From assembly GCA_037102815.1 (NCBI GenBank), contig BTPP01000006.1, positions 2,728,001-2,792,000 of the forward strand: a stretch of 64,000 nt of DNA, given 5' to 3'. The position numbers and the translations under genes are program-made. Below are positions 24,138-35,979 of this stretch, in pieces; position 1 is the first letter of the stretch; each line of letters begins with the position of its first letter. The stretch comes from Neurospora intermedia (Eukaryota > Ascomycota > Sordariomycetes > Sordariales > Sordariaceae). The notes below the pieces were generated by a model that was not told the origin of the DNA, searched no databases, and was given only the letters and a program-made list of their open reading frames with translations.

Positions 24138-24449
24138 AGAGGTAGAGGTAGGTAGAGGTAGTTTACCGTGAAAGGGGACCTGGCTCGTACCATGGCCCTC
24201 AGTCCAATACTCGTCCACATCATTTATGCAATCCGCACACGGAATCTTCACTTGTCCCATACCACCCTTCCCCTTTGGCTGGTCTGGGATCAACTTCTCG
24301 TCGTCGCATTGGCAATCCTTGTACTTGACCGCCTGGGCCACCTTATATTTCCTTGAGTGCAAGCACTGGGTCCCGGCCTCGAGGTGTTGTAGGTCGGTAG
24401 GCTGCCAGTTGTGCCAGTACCAGCCGGGGGGAAGGATGTATTTGCACAT
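24132..24449 (-). CDS. Small Cys-containing hypothetical protein
   Basis: Frame of 105 aa starting at an ATG in a favourable CCACCATG context (24449). The protein is not recognised. It has no signal peptide. Cysteines come as C-x-C (KDCQCDD) and C-x2-C (IPCADC), plus two single ones, which may bind metal. The first part carries ILPPGWYWHNWQ and a CLHSRKYKV block. The last ten residues are encoded by the AGGTAG-type repeat and are probably not functional. Upstream on the minus strand, good donor and acceptor words at about 24540-24690 suggest leader introns. In-frame sequence also reads upstream to 24536, so a longer N-terminus is possible. The gene call is tentative. Confidence 0.5.
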   Translation of the reverse strand: MCKYILPPGWYWHNWQPTDLQHLEAGTQCLHSRKYKVAQAVKYKDCQCDDEKLIPDQPKGKGGMGQVKIPCADCINDVDEYWTEGHGTSQVPFHGKLPLPTSTST

Positions 24450-27087
24450 GGTGGAGTGGTTGCTGTTGGCTTTCGCGGGGGTTTGTGAATTTTGTTTTTT
24501 TTCCTGGCAGTCGCAGGGGATAAGTCTGTAGAACATGAAGTGTGAGTGGGTGAACTATGATGCGTTGATTCTACAAGGTGAGGCGAGGGCTCTCCTCAGC
24601 TAGGTATTGAGGAGTGAAAGTACTTACTTGCTTGGATCCAAGGTTTTTGAAAGCGCCTGTAGAGAATAGACCAGCTAGATAGGCAGGTATTCAGGAGTTT
24701 CGTATCTGGATGTGTCTGCTTCTCTCACGATCAAACTTTCTGGTGAGAGAGGCCTGCGCATTTTGTACTCGAGAGGCATCATCAGGCCGTCGAGGATGTC
24801 CACTGCGTTACGCGCAGAGGTCAATGATGAAGAAACCTCCAACATCGTCGGTTTTTCTCGCGGTGGCCAAACCGATGAGAGGATATCACCAACGGACCGG
24901 TGGTTCTCGAGGAAGGGCGGCTGGAATCTCGGCATTGAAGACTCCATGTTCAAAGGAAAAGACAGCGGATGATGATGTTGGTGAATGTTCGTCTTTCGGA
25001 AGAATCCAACTCGTTCATCGTTCATGACACTCGATGACGGAGGTGATCACGGAGACTCGATGATAAAGAAAATGCCGGGTTGGTGACAATGTTGGTAATC
25101 GTGTAGTTCATTCAGCTTCTGGACAACAGCCGACTAACCGGGGCTTGATATCGTGACTACCTACCTTTTGAAGGCTCGAAGCGCCTTCATGTCGGTGTCC
25201 CAGCAATTGAGAGCTGTAGCACACGATCAAGCCATGACCTCTGTTTACTTGGGAAACAAAAGAAACAAGAGATGGCCGCCTTGTTGGTACGTGGTTGCGC
25301 GTGTTCGCAGCGTGACCAACCAGCCGCTGATCTGTTAGGTGGATGAAGAGAAAGTCATTGACACTCCGTAATAAAGAGGATCCAGTCAGTCAAGGAACAG
25401 ATATAGCAAGACCAGACCAACTGCACAATACATGAATCGTGCATAAAGACTTGGGGATGCTGTGAATTGATACCCACCGACCTACCTACCTACCTAGGTA
25501 CCTACCTACCCGGCCGAGACCATCATTGTGATGTCGAGGTAGGTAGATATGTAGTGAAATACATTCACTACCTTGGTGCCACGAGGGATCTCAAAGGGCC
25601 ATAGACCCAGTGATGAAAAATCAAGTGTACAAACAGTTTGATACAGTGTCGAAAGTGCCTGCATGTCAGCATCCCTGACCGCCACCCACCTTGTAGACTG
25701 AGACGGGTCGTTGGTGATGAATTTTCTTGATATACTTCATGTAGTGGTTTGTTGCACCACGAATATTCAACATCACAAAGACTTACTAAAGTTCACCTGT
25801 CCACTGCCCTCCCAGCCAATATAGATTCATGACTGTGATAAAAGAAAAGTGGAAAAAGGGAGAAAAGGGGTGAGGCAAATAAGTCTGAGTACTTGGGAGC
25901 CAGAACATGAAGGTAAATGGAGTAGGATGCAAATACACGGTGTCTATTATATCTGATACCCGATGAGCTGGTGAACCGGTGAACCGGTGAGTTTGGCCAG
26001 GGAGAAAACCTGGAGAGCTGAGGTGTGGGAGGGTTGGCAGGGGTTGACTAGCACTCAAACATGGTCGAGGCTGGAGAGGATGTTTGTCACTTTGGTCTGG
26101 ATTTGTGGCGTCTTTCCGAGTTGAGGCGGCTCGTTGGGCTGGTTGGGCGGTATGAGGATGCGGATGGGGATTTAAGTTGGCGATAACCACAATCATTGTT
26201 CAGAAAAAGATGAGTGTCGGAAATCATATCACCTCACCATGCCCTCCCCCCTCACTTGATCACATCACCGACCAGGCTGCTTCCTCAGACGAGACTTTCT
26301 CTTTTTTTACTCACTACCCAAAAAATCCTTTGCTTTACCTTATCGAATTTACCTGTACATAGAAAAAAAAACCCAAATGTACATCAGCGCAGTAGTGTTG
26401 ATAGGGATTAAAAAAGAAGTATTAAGTGTTAATATAAGAGTAAGCATAAGCCGGGAAAGCCGCTCCCCCTCCCGTCTCTCTTTCCTTCCTGAAAAAGCCA
26501 GAGGACAAAACAAAAACAAAACAAAAAATATCAAGCCACATCTTCTTTGCTGCTTCTGCTGCTGCCATGCCACGCGGGGGAAAAAAAAAAGGGACGCGTA
26601 TAAAAATCAGACATGAGTATGTAAGTAGTGACAAGCCCAACCGTGAGGAGAAAAACGACCGACCAACCAGACCAATCACCAGTCTAGAATGTGTGAGTGT
26701 GAGAGTGTAAGCGAGAGTGCTGCGCGCGCAAAGTACATGAAATAAGAACAACCCGCAAAACATGATTCCTGTTTCCTTTTCCCCCCATTTGTGACACCTG
26801 TCCCTGTTCTTTCTTGTTTTGTTGTTTTGCGAGAGAGAGTAGAAGTCCGGTCTCAGACCTAGGACTCCGCGTTTCAAGGCTGAGCGAGACAATCAAAGGG
26901 TAAGGTTCAGGTAGCTAGGTAACTCCCCCAACCAACGTAGAACACCCAGACTGTCAAATCATCAAAAGTACATTTTGCTCACCCTCAGGGATACTGCAAA
27001 CCAATCGCTCGCTTCCCATGCTGTCGTCATTCCATGCCAGCAGTCTTACAGTATAATCCAACAAATTTCAATCCATCAGCCAGCCCA
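24450..27087. other. 2.6 kb intergenic region
   Basis: Leader of the small gene on the left and 3' flank of the kinase on the right. A 116-codon minus-strand frame at 24675-25025 has no known features. Palindromic CCTACCTAGGTACCTACC sequence lies at about 25480-25505, and a GGTGAACC tandem repeat at about 25974-25997. No gene is supported. Confidence 0.5.
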
Positions 27088-29838
27088 TCATAGTCGCAGC
27101 TCCCTGACGATCTGCTCTGCCAAGGCCTTGTACTGCCATGTGTTTCCGGCGAGCCTCTTGAACTGGACACCGTGGAGACTGACAATCGGAACCTTGACGA
27201 TCAAGATCTCGAATTCGATCTCGTTGCCGCCTTCGGTCATTACCGTCGGTTGGCGTTCAGCGTGGTTGATGCTGGGTGTGTGGCGACAGCTGAAGCCACC
27301 CTTGATCTCATTGAACTCCACGCCAAGCACCCGCAACACTCGCTTGATATCCGCCCGTATTTCTGAGAGAGGTTTGGTCGAGGTTGTGGATACGCTGAAG
27401 ATACCCTTGAGGAACACAGGCTTGACCAGATCGGGATCTTCGGGCTCTAGCCTCTCGTTGGAACCGCCCGAGGTCTCGCCTCTTATGTCGCTATCCACCA
27501 GCTCAGCATCCGTCTCTTCGCGGACAGAGTGGTGGTGGCTCTGGTAGCTTCTTTGTGGCTCTGTGGTTTGTGGTTGAGCCTGCTGAGCAGCAGCCTCAGC
27601 TTCGCGCTTGGCTCGTCGCATCTGGATAGACTCCCTACGAGCGTGACCGAGCGACTTGGCGCGCATGGACATGGAACCCCGAATGGGCGGCTTGCCGTCC
27701 GTTGAGCTAGCTGTCGCTGGAGGCTCCTTTCGCCTGTCACGGGTGCTAAGTCTGCGGAGGATACCGGCGGCCGTGCTCTCTTTCTTAGCGGGGACCATGT
27801 CGGGCGACAGTAGGCCACCCTGGATGGGCTCCCTAGGCTGATCCTCACTGTGCGACCTTGTCCTTTGTCGGCTCCGTGGCTCGGCATTGTGGACGGGCTG
27901 TGGTGGCACGATATCGGCGAGGGAATGCTTCTCCTTTGGTCGGATAACAGGAGAAGGAGGTACTGGCATCACTGTCTGTGATGACGAAGGTGGAGGCTGC
28001 TGTGCCCTGGATGGTTGCTGCAAGTCAATGTAGACGTGGTTGCGTTCGCGCTCGAGCTTTTCGCGGACTAGGTAGTAGATGGAAATAAGAGGATCGAACG
28101 CGTTGAGAGGATCATCGCCAAGGGAAAGACCCTCTGAACTGGCGGCAGTCAGCGTGTCCTTGCTCGTCACCGAGTTCCTTCTCTTGTAGAAATCGAAACC
28201 AAAGCCACGCTTCTTCTCGGCATCCTTCGCAATTGGTTCCGGTCGTTCTCTCTCCTTCTCGAGGCGGCGCACAGCGGCCTGGTACTTGGGCGACTTGATG
28301 CGCTTGGTCAACTCTGCTGTGATATACTCTGGAGGCCCAAACTTGAAACCAGTCATCTGCGAGATGACTTCGGGGTCGAGGGGAAGCGTCAGGGGCTCGC
28401 GGCGCGGGAGGTAGTTATCGGGGGGTCCGTTGTAACCCTTGAGCATCCAAGGGTGGTTCATGACCTCCTGCATGGTGGCTCGCTGCTTGGGGTCAGTTAC
28501 CAACATGCGCGAGATCAGGTGCTTGCATTCTGCAGACAGCCAAGTTAGCATAACTTTGAGCGGAGCCAGGAACTGAGTGTTGAAACATACCCGAAGAGAG
28601 CCAGTTAGGATAGTCAACTGCGCCCTTCTTGATTTTCTGATGGAGAGCGGGCATGTACTGGTCGTCAAACGGAACCTTGCCGCACACCAACACAAACAGA
28701 ACGACGCCAAAGCTCCATACGTCAACCTCGGGTCCGGTATACGGCCTTGCCTGCAGAAGCTCAGGCGCGGCAAAGTACAGACTGCCGCAGTATGTCTTGA
28801 GTTTCCTATCCTCCTCTGGGGAGAAAAGGTTGCTGAGACCGAAATCGATGATCTTGATGTCGCCAGTCTTGCTGATCAGGATGTTCTCGATCTTCAAGTC
28901 GCGATGGACAATGCTGTTGCGGTGGCAATAGTCGACGGCGCTGGCTATTTGGCGGGCGAACTTGCGAGCCTGCTTCTCCTTGAGCTTACCGTGGGAAATG
29001 ATGTAGTCCAGCATTTGGCCGCCATTAACGTATTCAAAAAGCATGTACCAATGCCACCTTGTTCGCAAATTATCGCGGAGCCCGCAAATGTACTGATGGT
29101 TCAGAAGGCTGACGATAGCCGCCTCACGGGCGTTACGGTCTTCCCTAGCGGCATCGGCCTTTTCACGCTCTTCCCTCGACTGTCGGCCATCGTCGGGCGA
29201 TACTCTTTCGATGATCTTGCAGGCAACCTAAACACGTGGAAAGAAAGGTAAAGAGTTAGCCAAAGAAACGGAACAAGCGAGATGTCGCATTTGATGGGTT
29301 GACTTGCCAATTCGTTGGTGCCCTCCTTTTTCGCCAACTTGACCTTACCCATGCTACCTTGACCAATCGTCTTGATGAAGGCATAGTTACCGGATGGCGC
29401 GGGGATCACGGTACGGTATCGCTGCTTGGTAGTGCCGGTGGCACTGCGGTGTGTCGAGACGCCGGCGTCGGCGCCATTGCGATGGTCGTCCCCGGCGCTG
29501 GCGTGGCCGTGGGGAGCGGCGGCGGCAGCGGCGGCAGCGGACATGTCGGGCTGCTGCTGATGGTGATACTGCTGCTGCTGTTGTTGTGAAGGATGGGGGT
29601 GGTGTCTCGACGATGTGGCCGTGGAGGTGGTGGTGGTAGTGGTAGCTGCTGTGGTGGCTCCTGAAGCAGATCGCTGACTGCTCCGGCGGTGGGGACGCGA
29701 GGCTTCAGCTCTGTTGGTTGATTCGGACCGCGGCAGTGGTGGCTCGGGTCGTGATGTGGTAGGGGGACGCCGAGTCCGAACAGACTGTGATCGGATGGGG
29801 AGTTCGGCGGCGGCGCCAGAGGAGAGTGTCGTCGCCAT
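27088..29838 (-). CDS. kin1: KIN1/MARK-type serine/threonine kinase with KA1 tail
   Basis: Three exons: 29308-29838, 28591-29227 and 27088-28529, giving 869 aa. The first intron (80 nt) has a GC donor (GCAAGT) with an AG acceptor and a GGCTAAC branch word. No GT donor nearby keeps the frame. The second intron (61 nt) is GT-AG. Residues 1-145 are low-complexity with Gln, Ala and Thr runs. The kinase domain has GQGSMG at 159-164, VACK with the ATP lysine at 181, HRDLK at 285-289, DFG at 305-307, then APELL. The exon join sits right at GTNEL/VACK, where family members read the same. A long linker follows, and the C-terminal 100 residues form a kinase-associated KA1-type domain ending [13 protein letters not shown]1 kinases act at the cell cortex in polarity and exocytosis. 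Confidence 0.9.
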
Positions 29839-32800
29839 TGGGGGGGTGGAGAAAACGCGTGTGGTGGTGGTGGTGGTGGTGGTACTGAGGTACTCTTCTG
29901 GTCCGTCTGTAGCAAAGGGGATTTCCCAGGGTGATGGAGCCGGGTTGGCGGTAGGGCGGTCGGAGTGCTAATCCCTAGTCGCAGCCGGGGGAGGACGGGG
30001 GTCGGGGGTGTTTGTTGGTGTTGGGGCGACCTGGGTGGTGGAATCTCAATGGGCGAAGCCAATGAAGTCGAGTATAGACGAGTAGAGATGACTAGTCCAC
30101 TAAATAAGGGATCTGGATACGGCGTTTGGTCGATTACGAGGGTGGGTGGTGGACTGGTGGTGGACTGGTGGTGGAGGGCGGATACCCGTGTCGTGGTAGG
30201 TTATTGTCCGGACTGACCTCGTGGTGCAAGTCGCAAGATTACAGTCGGGGCCCGGGAGCCTAATTCAGGACCACGGCCAGGGCTCAGGTACAAAGCGAAA
30301 TGGGCGGAATGGGGAAAAGTGGTCTCGAGCGATCCACGCAAATTCGGTTGCGAGAGAGAAGCAGTGGAGAGGGAATGTATGTAGAGGTAGAGGTAGGTAG
30401 GTAGGTAGGTGTGAAAATGCAAGGAGGGACCAGCGGGAGCGAAATGCTGCTTGCTGGTGCTGGACTGGCCGCTGCCGACGATCCAGGATTCGGGGGGGGG
30501 GGGGGGGGGGTGTTGTGGTGCAGGGCAGTGTTGCAAGTTGAGATGAAGCAGCAAAAAGTGGTGCAGATTCTTGGGAGGAGGAGCACTCAGTGAGTGGAAG
30601 TGCAGTCCGGGTCCGCAGTCTGGCGGAGAAGGGAACTTGTGTGAACAAGGAAGACGGGACGGGACTGGAGCTTGGGTCTCTCTAGAGGTAGAGGTAGAGG
30701 TAGAGGTACGTAGCCTCGGCCCGTGCTTCGATTGGATCAGAATTGCTTCAACCTTGGCAGCCCGATGTGTCAAACGGAGGAACCTGAACCTCGAGACGGC
30801 CTTCCCGAACTCTTTCTTTCGTTCTTTCTTTCTTGGTGACGGGGGGATGTAAGAGATGGAACTTGAAGTAGAAGTGGTCTGTAAAAATGCCCGGAAAGAC
30901 TTGGTACCTAATTGTCATGTGGCTTATTGCCTGTGTTGTCTGTGGCCGACGGGACCTGGAATCGGGATCGCGGAAGCAATGTCAGTGGAGACAGCATGCG
31001 AGCACACCTACCTAGTGCACTCTTAGTGAAGGGGAAGCCTCTGGAGATGGGCCCGCTGCGTTGACAAGAATTGGTGGTTGGGTTTTGTAGTGAGACAGAC
31101 GGGGCGCCCTGGACAAGGGACTTGGACAGGGCCTACCGTACCGTATGCGGGTCTTTAGTGTTACTGCTCAAGGTACTCCTGCCTCCCCTCTGTTAACACA
31201 TGGGAACGTAGCTGTCCGCCTTTCAAGTGTCACCGCCAGGTCGACCGCCTTTGGGAAAGAGATCAGGCCGATATCGAAACAAAAAAGATCTGGGGTCAAG
31301 CCATTCAGCATGATTCCAGACATCCTCGGAACCAGGCCGGCGGGTATGGTTTATTTGTCAAGTCAGTTTCCAGTTCCTGGGGTGAAACATGAGGTTACGT
31401 TGAAGATGGGAGCGCGCTTAACCACCACCGATGGCACTACACCGAACGCTAAACATTCAGCCTCTGGCAACTCACTCCGGGACATTGAAGATGAGAGGCA
31501 CAGTAATAAACGAACAGACGAGGTCATCACCAACGGCTACAGTATGGTTCTCTTTCTCCTCCTGTCTATTGCCTCGAAGGGTCTCCTCCAAATATTCATT
31601 TGTTTTTGGGGACCACGGAGGGACCCAGCATCCCAAGGCAATCCGGCATCTCATTTGTGAATTGCAGTCACGACGAGAAACAAAGGACAAGGAAGGAAGG
31701 TTTCTGAACCCACATATGGCCCGGGTACACTACAGTTGTCGTCCATGATCATCCTTCTTGGCCGGCGCCCACATCCACCCTTCTACCACAACATGATGTT
31801 TCCCTCCAAAGCCCCTGAAGCCACTCCGATATAGCCACTCCTTCGACGGGACTCGAACTGTGACATGTTCAACGGTGACTAATCGACCCCTCTACATCAA
31901 TCAGCATATGGCACCCTGGACAGAAAACATCGGTGGATGGCCGGTGAAATGCCTCCTCATGGTTTCTTACAGCCCGGATCGGGATCCGCTGTTGGCGTGG
32001 TGGGGATCTTGACGACCTGCCCTCCGCCGCGGAGCTCTTGATTCGTTCTCGACTAAAGGCCGGTCCCCAACTCCCCAATGCCACGTCTACAGCACGCGGA
32101 AAAGGCCCGGCGACCTTCGAGAAGGATGCAACTCCTGGATCCGATCTGACTGGCCGGAAGCTGGGGTTTAGAGATGGGCGGCTTCAGACTGGTGCCAGCA
32201 AACGATTCAGGAGATAGTCAATGCTTGTCTCCGGGACATCCTTTTTGAGCGGTTTCAGCTCGGACGGGAACTCTTTAGATTTGTGATCCTCTTGCTTGAC
32301 TGACACATCTCGAAAAAAAAAGGAAGCTCTCTGTGCCACACCGCAGCCTTGATACTGCGACATTGGGTATCCGAACGGCGGCCGTGTGTCAGGCCTGCGA
32401 CTTGCGGGGAAGCTTCATCCAATGGCAGCATTGGTGCGGTGAGCGTTCCCTTTTGGAGTGCAAGGCACCAAAGCTTATCACCAGACTATTTTCAAGGAAA
32501 CGGAATTGAGCTGAGCTGACAAGGGGCGGAATGGTAGGTGGTGACGGTACTATGCAACTTGCTTCTTCTTCTGACTCTTGTTTCTGGCTGTTCCCATCAC
32601 CCCAATCACCAGAAGAAGTCGGTTGTTGTACAGCATGAGACAGCCGTTTCTCCTTGTGCGGGAGACATTTGAAGGCATTTATTCACTCCCTTGGAATCTC
32701 GCGGTATCCACGCCGAAAGATCTGAAACGCCACAAAGGAATTTCGAGGATATTCAACAAATGCGTCAAAAAGAAAAGCACTGAGATACCACGGATCGACC

Positions 32801-33721
32801 AACAATGCGCATCGGATATTGATTGCCAGCTGAAATGATATCATGCCGCGGATCAAAGCGATGTTTCCAGGACAGGAATATGATCTCCTCCAGGTTGTTG
32901 TTGGGTTACGGTTATCACCTCATGCGGGGTTTCCAACCGTCTAGTCAGGACGTCCTCAACAGCTTGGTGAAGCTCTAATGTGTGTCTCCTTCATCCGTGT
33001 TTGGTTTGTTCATTCAGAAAATGAAATTTAGTCGGCTTCGTTGTTTCATAATGCCGAGCAAACAACCAGGCTGCATCCCGCGGGCCGAGATGCTGCAGGC
33101 ACTTCAGTTCAAAGTCCATTTTCTGCCATCTGAAGCTTGGCTCGGCGCCAGCGAACGGGCGCCCGGATCCAGCCGGTCGGGAGAGCCCGGTTTCACGGTC
33201 TAATACTATTATTGATTTAACAATTGACTGCGGCTCAAGTTGGCCTACGCTTTCTAGTAATTCTTTCTGCTGCTTCCACCGTCAATTGAGTTTCAACTCC
33301 CACTTGAAGTGAACAAATGTATCTCCCCGTCTCGAGTCTTTCAACTCTCTGGCCTCAACGCCCGGCCGGTCTTCTAAAATCACCAAAGTTTCAGGGCACC
33401 TTCTCAGGGACAGCCCCTGTCGTCGAGCGCCGTCCCCGCATCGCCCAGCGGCAGAATGACCCCGCTCCGTTCTAGATCTGGTACCGCCTTCCCTTTTGGC
33501 CGATGACATGCCTGCCCCTGCCGGCAGCTGGCCAAGCAGCACCCGCCCGAGCAGGGCAAGGCTGAATAGCACCCTACCCAGTAAATTTAGCGACCGTCGC
33601 GTTCTGTAGCTCACGAACCACTACACCAATCCAGCTTGCATGTGCCTTTGCGGAGCTTCAGCCTCGAATTCCATAATTTGTCAACAAACAACTTCATCAC
33701 CACTTTGACCACGTCCTCTCC
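29839..33721. other. 3.9 kb intergenic region
   Basis: Between divergent KIN1 and GPATCH1. It contains a (GGT)n run near 29868-29882, a 19-nt G run (30492-30510), AGAGGTAGAGGTAGG words near 30385 and 30684, and a possible tRNA relic near 31841-31912. The 190-codon frame at 30201-30773 (-) and the 171-codon frame at 31145-31660 (+) have no domain-like content. A box-A-like tRNA word is seen near 33620 on the minus strand. Confidence 0.5.
31841..31912 (-). pseudogene. Possible tRNA relic
   Basis: On the minus strand an intact B-box word, GTTCGAGTCCC, ends near 31847. About 20 nt upstream of it is GATTAGTCACCG, like an anticodon arm. Still further upstream, CTGATTGATGTAGAGGGG resembles the common D-arm CTCAGTTGGTAGAGCG. 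The order and spacing suit a tRNA, but the T stem and acceptor stem do not pair, so it is at best decayed. The original isotype cannot be told. Confidence 0.35.
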
Positions 33722-35979
33722 ATGTCCTACAAGAGGTCACGCGCAACTTTCGAGGCCGACCTTACTGCTCAACAATCACCATACGTTTTCTTCGGGACAC
33801 CTCTTCCGCCGCGCGACCCCGAAGTTCGCGACGATGGATCCTACGTACCGATATGGAAGCAGGAGGTGAGGGACGAGCGAGGGAGGAAAAGACTACACGG
33901 CGCATTCACAGGAGGATTCAGTGCAGGGTATGTATAGCTCCATTTCAAATGACTGCTCTCTCTTTTGCTAACAGCAACCTCTCCACTAGCTACTTTAACA
34001 CCGTCGGCTCCAAAGAAGGATGGACACCCTCGACGTTTGTCTCGTCACGCACGAACCGCCACAAAGATACCCCGAAAGCTGTTCAACAACGACCGGAGGA
34101 CTTTATGGACGAGGAGGATCTTGCCGATGCTGAAGAAGCCAAGAAGATCCAGACCAACGCCGCCTTCGCTGGGCTGGGCTCGACCGCGAACGATGCCACA
34201 CGAGCGAGCGGCCTCATGGGCCTCTTTCGTCCCCAGGGTGAAACCATGGGTGTGAAACTACTCAAAAAGATGGGCTGGAGGGAAGGTCAAGGCATTGGCC
34301 CCAAGGTGCGGAGAAAAGCGCGGCTCGAGCTGCAAAACGATGCGACCGCCCAAGGGGAGACTTTTCTCTTTGCGCCGGAAAACGTACCCATGATTGCGTT
34401 TGTGAAGAAGACGGATCGCAAGGGCTTGGGATACGCGGGAGAGAGCGGACTGACGCCAATTGGTCGATCGGGGTCAAAGAAAGGCAGTCACGGTGACACG
34501 GACGACGAAGACGAGGACGACTACGGCGCACTAGGACGACCGAAACTTACAATAGGCGGGGGTCGGAAGAAGGAAACGAGCAAAATCCGAGGAGGCATAG
34601 GAATAGGCATCCTGAACGATACCGGTTCAGACGACGAAGACCCATACGAAGTCGGCCCCAAAATATCCTACAACCGAGTAATAGGCGGAGACAAGAAGAA
34701 AAAGAAGGCTACGATAGCGGCCAACCCGACGCTACAAGCAAAACCAAAGTTTATCACCAAGAAAGCAGCATCGTCGATATTAGGCAAAGTAGGGTTAGGG
34801 GTCCGCAAATGCCACGACGGCCGCCTACCACTGGACGGCTTTGTCTTTGGCAAGGAATCCGACGCGCTCACAACCGAAATCAATTCCGAAGGGAAATACC
34901 CGCCTCCCCAGATTCCTCCAGGATGGGTATCTTCTAAAACGCCCAAATCGGAATCCGCCCGCGGGTCCCCAGCTAACTACGTCTCAACAGCCGACGTAGC
35001 CAAAGCCTCAACCCTCGACCCTAAAGCCCGCGCTGCTCTACTTGGCGAAAAGCAATTACCCGGAAAATCCGTCTTTGACTTTATCTCCCCGGCCTCTCGC
35101 GACCGTCTCGCCGCCGTCACGGGCCGCTCCGACCTGCCGCAAGCTCTCGGCGAAGTCCCGGCCGCCTACGCGCGCAGCGAAGCCGAAAAGAAGCAAGAGC
35201 TTCTCGATCGCGTTCCCAAACTCGACAAGGAAACCGCCATTGCCGCCATCTCGCGTGGCATTGGGGGTGGTGCGCCCTATGCGGAAGACGAGGAGAAGCG
35301 TGCTCGGTATAGAGGCTACTTGGAGGTCCAGGCAGGGTTCAGACCGCAATTACCACCGAAGCCAGCGAAGTTGACGGATGAGGAGTGGTTGAGAGAGTTT
35401 CATGAGTTCTTCAATTGTGCGAGGATCTTTAAGCCGATGACGGGGTTCATGGCTAGTCGGTTTACTACGTCGTCTTCTACGAAGTCTTCGGCATCAACTA
35501 CGGGAGATACGAAGGAGGTAGTGTCTAGGCCACCGCCAAAACCAGAAGACCCGGCAGAGGAAGCAGCGAGATTGGGCATGTTTGGCACGATGACCAGGTC
35601 GGTTACGGATTTCTATCCTACGAGACTGTTGTGTAAACGATTTGGAGTTAAGCCGCCGGCGCATGTTCAGCCGGATAATTACGATGCGACTAGTGAGAAG
35701 AAAAAGGATGACGTCTGGTCGCAGTTCCAGTCATATGGATATCAGGGTGGTGATGGAGGAGGACCAGGTTCTGTGGAGAGGGAGTTGTTGGGGTTGGAGT
35801 TTGGGAGTACTGGCGGCGGAGGAGGGAGTACAGCCATGGCTGACTTGGAAAAAGGAGGAGAGGCACATAAGCCTGCTGCTGTGGTACTTGATACGTCAAG
35901 GAATGAAGCGTTGGAAGGGAAGAGGCCGGGTGATGAAGTGTTTAAAGCCATTTTTGGGGACAGTGATGATGACGAGTGA
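33722..35979 (+). CDS. GPATCH1: G-patch domain protein, GPATCH1 family
   Basis: Two exons, 33722-33927 and 33990-35979, joined by a 62-nt GT-AG intron with a GCTAAC branch word, giving 731 aa. The N-terminal block [21 protein letters not shown] and [21 protein letters not shown] is the region typical of GPATCH1 (DUF1604-like). The G-patch itself lies at about 157-185, with [16 protein letters not shown]. Farther on are FTFG-like and short linear blocks and acidic patches, then a block with [25 protein letters not shown]. The family joins the spliceosome and activates a DEAH-box helicase through the G-patch, in the nucleus. The C-terminus is glycine-rich and ends with an acidic GDSDDDE. The frame is intact. 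Confidence 0.88.

Noticed and set aside
24675-25025. 116-codon minus-strand frame before the small Cys-containing gene
   Set aside because: No known features. Splice-like words between the two frames could join them, but no joined frame is clearly better than the separate small gene.
31145-31660. 171-codon plus-strand frame
   Set aside because: No recognisable domain, mixed composition, no flanking signals. It lies in a long gap where chance frames of this size are expected.
33600-33640. tRNA box-A-like word (TTGGTGTAGTGGTTC) on the minus strand
   Set aside because: No B box, no T arm and no matching acceptor stem downstream. A 5' tRNA fragment is possible but not supportable.
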